A DNA stretch of 64,000 bases, from positions 1,426,001-1,490,000 of the forward strand of contig JAGTXO010000001.1 of the NCBI GenBank assembly GCA_019448385.1. The letters run 5' to 3'. Every line of letters starts with the position of its first letter. Within the stretch, counting starts at the first letter, position 1. This document shows positions 57,844-64,000 of the stretch, in pieces. Under the pieces are notes generated by a model. The model was not told where the DNA came from and did not search any database. It saw nothing but the letters and a program-made list of their open reading frames with translations. Made by a program: the position numbers and the translations under genes. The DNA is from Diacronema lutheri (lineage: Eukaryota; Haptophyta; Pavlovophyceae; Pavlovales; Pavlovaceae).

Positions 57844-58671
57844 ATGCTTGCGCGGCTGAGCGGCGACGCGCTTCGCGTGATTGCGGGCGAGCTAAGCGAC
57901 GCCGACCTCTTTTGCTTCCGCCTAGCATGTCCCGCACTTCGCGACCACTCGGCACCGCCGGCCAGAGCCATCGCGCGATCGGCCTTTCTGTGCAGCGCTG
58001 CGCGCGCAGCGTTTGCGTGGGCCGAGCTGCCCGGGCTGGCGATGGCAGGCGAGGATGTTTGCGAGCGCGTGGCGCTCGAGGGCCTCGCGGAAATGCTGGC
58101 TTCTTTGCGGGAGCGCGGTGCTGCCTGGGACTCGCGCACGTGCGCGGCCGCTGCAGCAGGTGGCCATCTGACGGTGCTCCGGTGGGCGCGCGCAAACGGC
58201 TGCCCGTGGAACGCGAGCACGCTCGCGGCAGCCGCGTGCGCCGGGCAGATTGAGGTTCTTGCCTGGGCTGCTGGGCAAGGCTGCCCGATCGACGGCTTTC
58301 TGTGCCCTGCAGCTGCGCGAGGCGGGAGCGTCGACGTGCTCACATGGGCGAGGGCGAGCGGCAGCCCATGGGACGCGGACACGTGCGTCGAGGCGGCGGG
58401 CGGCGGGCACATCGACGCCTTGCACTTCTTGTGGGCGGAGGGCTGCCCGTGGGACGAGCGCACGTCGGCAGCTGCGGCGGCAGCCGGTCATCGTGATGCG
58501 CTGCTCTGGCTCCGCGAGCACGGCTGCCCCTGGGATGAGAGCACATGCCGCGCTGCCGCCAAAGGTGGGCATCTTGACCTGCTGCGCTGGGCGCAGGAGG
58601 AAGGCTGCCCGTGGAGCACCGACGACGTGGACGTCATCGCCCGTGCCGGTCGGTGTCTGGGTCAGGATTGA
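57844..58671 (+). CDS. F-box-like protein with CPW-type ankyrin-like repeats
   Basis: This is an intronless 275-residue protein. The first 40 residues (LSGDALRVIAGELSDADLFC then FRLACPALRDH) fit an F-box, the Skp1-binding helix bundle of SCF ubiquitin ligases. From about 95 to 265 there are six or seven degenerate ankyrin-type repeats of about 27 residues with the signature A..GG....L.WA...GCPW: GGHLTVLRWARANGCPWN, QIEVLAWAAGQGCPID, GSVDVLTWARASGSPWD, HIDALHFLWAEGCPWD, HRDALLWLREHGCPWD and HLDLLRWAQEEGCPWS. Such GCPW repeats behind an F-box are common in algal genomes. They would choose the protein to be ubiquitinated. The substrate is unknown. Confidence 0.85.
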   Translation: MLARLSGDALRVIAGELSDADLFCFRLACPALRDHSAPPARAIARSAFLCSAARAAFAWAELPGLAMAGEDVCERVALEGLAEMLASLRERGAAWDSRTCAAAAAGGHLTVLRWARANGCPWNASTLAAAACAGQIEVLAWAAGQGCPIDGFLCPAAARGGSVDVLTWARASGSPWDADTCVEAAGGGHIDALHFLWAEGCPWDERTSAAAAAAGHRDALLWLREHGCPWDESTCRAAAKGGHLDLLRWAQEEGCPWSTDDVDVIARAGRCLGQD

Positions 58672-58800
58672 GATTTCAGATGTGAATGCAGGCTGCAGCC
58701 GCTGCGTGCTGCCGAATGCCGTGACTGCATGACGTGAACACTGCACACGCACACACGTGTGACTGCGCGCGAGCCGAAGAAGCCGCGCGACAGCTCTCGC

Positions 58801-59352
58801 TCAGAAGAGCTCGGAGTCGCGCTTCAGAGCGCGCTGCTTCCAAGGGGCGAGCGAGTGGAATGCGTCTCGCGGCATGTGGAAAGTTTCCGCAAACTCAGCA
58901 TCTGAGAGGAACTCCTCGCGCCGGTGTGGGTCAACTTTTTCAGGCCACGTGACGCCACGCCTCAAGCTCGCGAGCGGGAAGCATGTCCGGCCGTTCTCGA
59001 GCGTGCCAGCCTCCGCGCAAGCGCGGAGATCGGGGAGTTCCGGCCTAAGCACGACGCCTGTGACGCGCAGCCTCGCAAACTCGTGTGCACGCTGGGCGCT
59101 CGCCTCGAGCAGGCTCTCGTACGCTTCGCTGCCGACAGCCGCGCTCAATGCAGTATCGCCGACGAGCGTGCGGAGCCCGTCAAAGCTGCGGGCGATGCGC
59201 TCGCCGGTCACCCGTTCGAGCTTGCTCGAGGGGAAATGCGTGCGGCTGATCGCATGCAGTTTAATGAGGTCGTACGTGGAGACCGTGCGCAGGCTCCCCA
59301 CCATCGCGCAGACCGCCCTTTCCGAGAGCTCCCGGAGGGACGGGACGTCCAT
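58801..59352 (-). CDS. villin-headpiece-domain protein
   Basis: This 183-residue intronless protein ends in a villin headpiece (about 148-183): EFLSDAEFAETFHMPRDAF then APWKQRALKRDSELF, with the hydrophobic core and the KxxxLKR...LF actin-binding end of the family. Upstream are two related pieces: LRTVSTYDLIKLHAISRTHF and RVTGVVLRPELPDLRAC. No gelsolin repeats are present, so this is not a full villin. Proteins with only a headpiece bind F-actin sides. The ATG at 59352 (MDVPSLRELSERAV) is 32 bp from the ATG of the divergent FHA-HECT gene. Confidence 0.8.
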   Translation of the reverse strand: MDVPSLRELSERAVCAMVGSLRTVSTYDLIKLHAISRTHFPSSKLERVTGERIARSFDGLRTLVGDTALSAAVGSEAYESLLEASAQRAHEFARLRVTGVVLRPELPDLRACAEAGTLENGRTCFPLASLRRGVTWPEKVDPHRREEFLSDAEFAETFHMPRDAFHSLAPWKQRALKRDSELF

Positions 59353-59384
59353 GCTGCCTCGATTTTTTCAACCGCAAACGCGCC
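59353..59384. promoter_or_regulatory. 32-bp divergent intergenic region, headpiece / FHA-HECT
   Basis: Thirty-two bp between the two ATG codons, including CGATTTTTTCAACC as the only AT-rich piece. It is probably a shared promoter or overlapping leaders. Confidence 0.45.
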
Positions 59385-62300
59385 ATGGGGACCGAGGGTG
59401 AAGTGCTCGCGGTCGGCAGGTGCGACGCGCTCGTGTTGAGGCACGATGATTGTGGGCGCACTTGCTGAGCCCGGTGTCTGCGCGCGTGCGCGTCTATACG
59501 CCTCCTCTCCCCGCCCACGTCCGCCGCGCGCCGCGCAGCCTCTACGCGATCACCGGCCCGTACACGGAGCGGACGTTCTCCGTCCAGCCGGCGGGCGGGC
59601 TCATCGGACGGTCGCGCAAGTGCCCGGTCTCGCTGCTGCATGACTGCGAGGTGTCGCACAACCACGCTATGGTCGAACCGCATGCGCATTCGCTTTCCGG
59701 CTTCTGCATCCGCGACATTGGCTCGACATTTGGCACGTACCTCAACGACAAGCGCCTCTCCGATCCCAAGCGCGCGTCCGAGCCGTACAAGCTCAAGCCG
59801 GGCGACACGGTCAAGGTGGGCCAGACGACGCTGCGCTGGCAGCCGCGCCACCACCTCGACGCCGCCGCGAGCGTGTTGCGCATCCCGCCGCCGCCGCATT
59901 CGCGCGACGCGCTCGGCCGGCCGGCCGGCGCGCCGTGCGGCGACGACGAGCTCGCCAAGGTGGCCGACGTGCTCGACCGCGCGCACCGCGCGCTGTGCAA
60001 CAAGGCGGCGGCAGTCGAGCTGGCCGTCGTCGCGCGCCGCCTCGAGCAGCTGCTCCGCGTGCAGGCGCAGGTCGACGCGGCGCCCGCCGGGATGGGCGCG
60101 GATCGCGATGAGTGGCGCGCGCTGCTCCGCGCCGAGTGCGACGCGCTGCGCAAGGACGTCGGGCTGCTGATCGGGCAGCAGCGCGAGTGCGTGCACAAGC
60201 TGCTCACCGCACAGTCGCAGGTCTGGTTCGAGCTGCGCCACGCCACGCAGGAGCTCCTCACGCTCGGCGGCGCGCCCCCGCTCCGCGCGGCCGCTGTGCA
60301 GTGGCTGCGCGATGCAAACCACCACGCGCGCTGGGGGTACCACGTCGCGCGGCTCGCGCAGCTGTGGCTCGACGCGCTCGAGGGCACAACGTACGCGCTC
60401 GTGCCGAGCGAGGCCGCGAGCGCCGCGCTGCAGCAGCGCTGGCGCATGCTTGACGGTGATGCGCGCGTACAGCTGGGCACCCTCACCGATGCGCTCGGCG
60501 CGCGGCCCGTCGACGCGCGCGAGGCGCACGACGCGCGCGAGCGGCTGGCGATCAGCGAGTTTCAGCTGCACGCGCTGCGCATGGCGCACCCGACGCTCGC
60601 CTTTGACGACGGGCCGGCCGCCGTCAAGCCGCGCGCCGCGCTCGCGCTCGACGGCGGCGCGCTGCGCGGTGTGTGCGGCGCGGAGGCAATGGCGGTCGTT
60701 CTGCCCTGGTCCCTCGGCTGCTACGTGCTCTGCCCGCCGCCGCCGCCGCCCGCTCGCGCGCTCGCGGGTGGCGAGCATGGCTGCCTCGGCCGCGAGGCGC
60801 TCTTTGACGGCGCGCCGTGCATTCTGCAGCCGTGCCGCCGTCCCGCTGCCGAGCTCGGCGATCTGCGGCTGCGCCTCGTCGCGCTCGCGATCCAGCAGGC
60901 GGCGGGCGCGGCAGGCACGCAGCACCTGCCGCGGATCGAAGCGCTGTGGATTGAGCCCGACGGCGCGCTCTGGGTGCACCTCGCGAGCGCGCGCGCCGAC
61001 GGCGCACCCACCGCGCGCTGCGCGCCGCCGTCGGCGGGCGGTGGCGGCGCGCTTGGCGGCATCGGCGGTGCGCGCGCGTTCGTCCGCTCCGAGGGCGGCG
61101 AGAGCGGCAACAGCTTCGTCTCGCAGCTGTCGGCCAACTGGCGGCGCGCGTTCGTCGAGCTCGCCGTCGGACTCAGCGTCCTCCACCGCGCCGGGCTGTG
61201 CGCGGCGGGCATCACGGCGGACGACCTCGCACTCGACGGCGACGGACGCGTGCTTCTGCTCTCACTTGGCCTTGCGCAGCTCGGCTCCGACGAGAGGCCG
61301 GCGAGCGAGGGGAGCTGGCGGTGGGCGGCGATACCACCCGAGGGCCACGACGCCGGCGGCGTCGCGCCCGCCACGTGGTCGTCTGACCTGTGGGGAGTGG
61401 GCGTGCTGCTCTGGCGCGCTCATTTTGGCGACGACCTCCGAGCGCTCCAAGCCTTTCTCAAAGCCAACCGCGCAGAGCGGCCGGCGTGCGTGCCGCAGCC
61501 CGAGCGCGCGGACGGGCAGCTCGCCGCGATCCTAGCGCAACTCCTCCATGTCAACCCGCACATGCGCATGCCGGCGTGCGCGCTCGCCTCTCATGCGCTG
61601 CTCCAGGCGCCGCTGCCGACCGCGCGCGCCGCCTCCCTGCCCGACGGCGCCGCTGCGCTCCTCTCCGCCGACGAGGACGCGGCGCACGTGATCGCGGCAA
61701 TCTCGCACGCGCGCGCATCCCTCGCTGACGTGCGCGCGCGCGCGCGCGCCGCCGCCGACGCACGCGGCCGGCCGAGCGCCGCCATCGTGTGTGAGCCGAC
61801 GCTATGTGCGGACATGCTGAGCGCGGTCGACGCCCTCTCCGATCTGGAGCTCCTCGGCCCGCTCGACCTGAGGCTGGCGCGCGCGGCGGGCGGCACGCAC
61901 AGTGAGGGCGCCGACGGTGCGGAAGGCGCGACGGCCTCGTCCGCCGCCGCCGCTGCCGCTGCCGTGCCGCTGAGTGTCGAGGAGCTGATGACTCGCTTCT
62001 GGGCGCGCCTCTTTGGCGCACACAGCGACGGGCGGCTCGCCGACACCGACGCGACGGCCGCGAAGCTTTTCGACCGCGAGCTGTGCCAGCCGCTCGGCGT
62101 GGGCAAGCGGCACGTGTCCGGCGCGCTCGCCGACGCGGCGGCGACCGGTCGCAGCGCGGGCACGACCGCGACCGGCGCGCCGGGCGCGGCCGCGTCGGCG
62201 TCCGGTGCGACCGTGGCCGCCGGCGGCGGCCAGCTGCACCCGGGCTCCTTCGTGCCGAGAGCGGACGCGCCCGAGGCGCTGCTCGAGGCGCTCGGCCGGC

Positions 62301-63299
62301 TGCTCTTCAAGTGCGTGCTCGACAGCCTGCCGCTGCCACTCGACGCGCTGCCCGCCTACTGGTGGCGCGCCGCCGTCGGCCTGGGCGGCGCGTGCGGCCT
62401 CGCCGAGCTCGAGCCGCTCAGCCCCCTCCTCTCCCTCCAGTACCACGCGCTGCTCGCTTCCGGCACGACAGACGGCTGGATGCTCGACTTTGAGCAGCTG
62501 GGCATGGCGCCTGCTGACGTGCCGCAGAGCCTCAAGCTGCAGTGGGTCACCGCGAAGGTGCACCTCGAGCTCAGCTCGAGCCGCGCGAAAGCCCTCGAAG
62601 CGCTGCGCCGCGGCTTCGCGCGCGCGGCGGCCGCGGGCGCGCGCGAGCCGAGCGCGAGCCAGCCGCTGCAGAGCCTACCCGCCGAGGCGCTCATGCTGCT
62701 CGCGGCCGGAGGCATCTCGCCGCCCGCCGCGCAGCTGCGCGCCGCGCTCCGCTTCTGCGACTTTCCGCCCGACTCGCAGGCGGAGCAATTCGTGCGCGCC
62801 CTTGTCGACCTTATGCCAGGTGGGCCGCTCGGCGCGCGGGGCGGAGGGCGCGTGGCACGCGCCAGGCGTGCCACTCACCCAGTCGTCCGGCGCGCGTTCG
62901 CGCCGCCCTTTGGCCGCGCAGGCATCCAGCTGCGCCGCTTCATCCTGCTGCTCACCGGCTTTGTCGAGCTTCCCACCGTGCGAGCGGACGGCACGCCGAC
63001 CTGCATCACGGTGCGCACCGGGCGGCGTGCGTCTCGCCGCCCCAGCGCCGTCGCCCATCACGCCGCTCCACGCCGCACGCGCGCCCACCCGCGCTCGGCC
63101 GCTCGCCGCACGCTCTCGTGCGCAGGTCCGTTGCTGGCCCGGCGCGCAGGATTGCGCGCCGATCGCGCACCGGTGCGCGCTCACCCTCGACCTGCCCGAC
63201 TACAAGTCGTTCGACAAGCTCAAGCAGATGCTTTGTCGCACGCTCGACGACATGCCCGAGGCGATGCCGATGAACGTGGTGTACGACGGGGACCCGTGA
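59385..63299 (+). CDS. HECT-type E3 ubiquitin ligase with FHA and pseudokinase domains
   Basis: Exons 59385-59419, 59539-62819, 62922-63010 and 63126-63299 join in frame to 1,192 residues. The short first exon (MGTEGEVLAVG) supplies the only sensible ATG. An FHA domain (about 13-90: GLIGRSRKCPVSLLHD, VSHNHAMV, IRDIGSTFGTYLNDKRL) should bind phospho-threonine. Residues about 540-670 read as the C-lobe of an inactive kinase: FVELAVGLSVLHRAGLCAAG, LALDGDGRVLLLSLGLAQ, TWSSDLWGVGVLLWRAHFGD, with HRD and DFG replaced. The HECT N-lobe covers about 824-1102 (LFDRELCQPLGVGK, EALLEALGRLLFKCVLD). The C-lobe has QLRRFILLLTGFVELP, PIAHRCALTLDLPDYKSF and KLKQMLCRTL, with C1152 in the position of the ubiquitin-accepting cysteine, preceded by Arg instead of the usual Thr. 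Confidence 0.85.
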
Positions 63300-63398
63300 T
63301 TGTGCGCTTGGCTGAAGCCTGAATGAAGGTGCCTGTTCACCATCTCAAATCGCGCACCGCTTCTGAATTCGATCAGTGTGCTGTGCGCATTGCCCAAT

Positions 63399-64000
63399 TT
63401 AGCCGCGCTGCACGTCCGCTGCGGGCGGCGCGTTCTCGTGGGCGACGCCCGCGGGGTGGCCGGCGGGTACAGGCGCGTGCACATCGCCCGGCAAGAACCG
63501 GCAGCCTGTCGCAAGCTCAGAGAGCACCCAAAGCTCGCGCGCCATGCGTGCGTCCTGTGCATGGCCGCCCGACTTGCAGCGCACCGGGTGGCCGCGAAAT
63601 TCGTGCTGCGGGCCGTAGAAGCCGCCCGATTTCACGTCGCCGTGCGTGGCGGCGAGGAGGAGCGGCAGCGCGCCATCCTCCGCCGACTGCATGTGCGGCG
63701 CGAAGCAGCGGAAGAAGGAGGGGATGCTGCCCGTGCGCGTGGGCGCATCGAAAAGGTGCGTGTCAGCGACCCCCGGATGCGCGCACACCGACTTCACCTT
63801 GCCCTGCAGGCCTGCTGCGATGAGGCGGCGGTCGAGCTCAAACGCAAAGAGCACATTCGCCAACTTGGACTGTGCGTACCGCACGAACGGCGCCGCGCCG
63901 GGCAGCCTGCCCGCGAGGCCGCACATGCCGTCCATCGCGCCCTCGTTGAGCGCCTCGCAGTTGATGCGCGGCGTGCCTGCCTTGTGCGCCATCGACGAGT
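63399..64000 (-). CDS. short-chain dehydrogenase/reductase, C-terminal part
   Basis: The gene runs off the right end of the window, and about 200 residues are visible. It is a Rossmann-fold SDR of the retinol dehydrogenase/WWOX-like type: SSMAHKAG holds the catalytic Ser, and YAQSKLANVLFAFELDRRL the YxxxK pair, then VKSVCAHPGVADTHLF and YGPQHEFRGHPVRCKSG. The NAD(P)-binding N-terminus lies beyond position 64000. The end after the usual C-terminus (CRFLPGDVHAPVPAGHPAG) is unusually polar. Substrate cannot be deduced. Related algal proteins act on lipids, retinoids or protochlorophyllide. Confidence 0.85.
   Translation of the reverse strand, partial: SSMAHKAGTPRINCEALNEGAMDGMCGLAGRLPGAAPFVRYAQSKLANVLFAFELDRRLIAAGLQGKVKSVCAHPGVADTHLFDAPTRTGSIPSFFRCFAPHMQSAEDGALPLLLAATHGDVKSGGFYGPQHEFRGHPVRCKSGGHAQDARMARELWVLSELATGCRFLPGDVHAPVPAGHPAGVAHENAPPAADVQRG

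Noticed and set aside
57940-58660. GCPW repeats taken as a sign of a virus-derived insert
   Set aside because: Similar repeats occur in large DNA viruses, but base composition and codon use match the neighbours and no other viral gene is nearby.
1-64000. Bacterial contamination or operons, because of high GC and tight spacing
   Set aside because: Spliced Lon, HDAC, CHMP1, formin and kinesin-like genes with consistent introns show nuclear eukaryotic DNA.

Overview
This window is nuclear DNA from a gene-dense, very GC-rich eukaryotic microalga. The best fit is a haptophyte or another alga with a red-type secondary plastid. The evidence is mixed-strand spliced genes, mitochondrial Lon, a class I histone deacetylase, ESCRT-III and centrosome-type proteins, together with several proteins that carry signal peptides and look plastid-bound (HCF106/TatB, an HCF164-like thioredoxin, a fibrillin). 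The exact lineage is inference. I support 32 protein genes, about one per 2 kb, and 36 introns in 12 of them. Exon boundaries were set by hand from GT/GC..AG sites, frame continuity and family alignment. No tRNA, rRNA, CRISPR array or transposon was recognised.

Layout. 1-8 kb: the tail of a DUF547 protein, a formin, a CPBP-type membrane protease, the tRNA methyltransferase TRDMT1/Dnmt2 and a sugar transporter. 8-24.5 kb: a serine/threonine-proline-rich orphan, HCF106/TatB, a JMJD4-type hydroxylase, a small orphan, mitochondrial Lon, HDAC, a thioredoxin-like thylakoid protein, a MATE transporter (with an apparent frameshift), a MAP kinase kinase and an SRCR-like membrane protein. 24.7-34.6 kb: a 1,772-residue CSPP1-like coiled-coil protein, an IQ-motif protein, CHMP1 with two GC-AG introns, and a low-complexity orphan. 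34.9-43.5 kb: a giant twin ion channel with two units of membrane domain, cyclic-nucleotide-binding domain and ankyrin repeats. 43.5-48.4 kb: a MORN protein, a mitochondrial-type membrane orphan, a PUB-PUB-PFU ubiquitin/Cdc48 adaptor and a plastid-type orphan. 48.8-56.3 kb: a LamG-GH47 mannosidase fusion and a degenerate kinesin. 56.4-64 kb: an orphan, a fibrillin, an F-box/ankyrin-like protein, a villin-headpiece protein, an FHA-pseudokinase-HECT ubiquitin ligase and the end of a short-chain dehydrogenase.

The genome is extremely compact. Eight divergent pairs have start codons only 13-80 bp apart, several convergent pairs are separated by 4-50 bp, and one convergent pair overlaps. Introns share a 5' end that is very often GTGCGC. 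There is no single operon-like pathway. Themes are ubiquitin and protein quality control (HECT ligase, PUB-PFU, Lon), membrane signalling and transport (twin channel, MAPKK, MATE, sugar carrier), cytoskeleton and flagellum (formin, pseudo-kinesin, CSPP1-like, IQ, villin headpiece) and plastid upkeep. CDS coordinates run from start to stop codon and include introns. Exons are given in the evidence.
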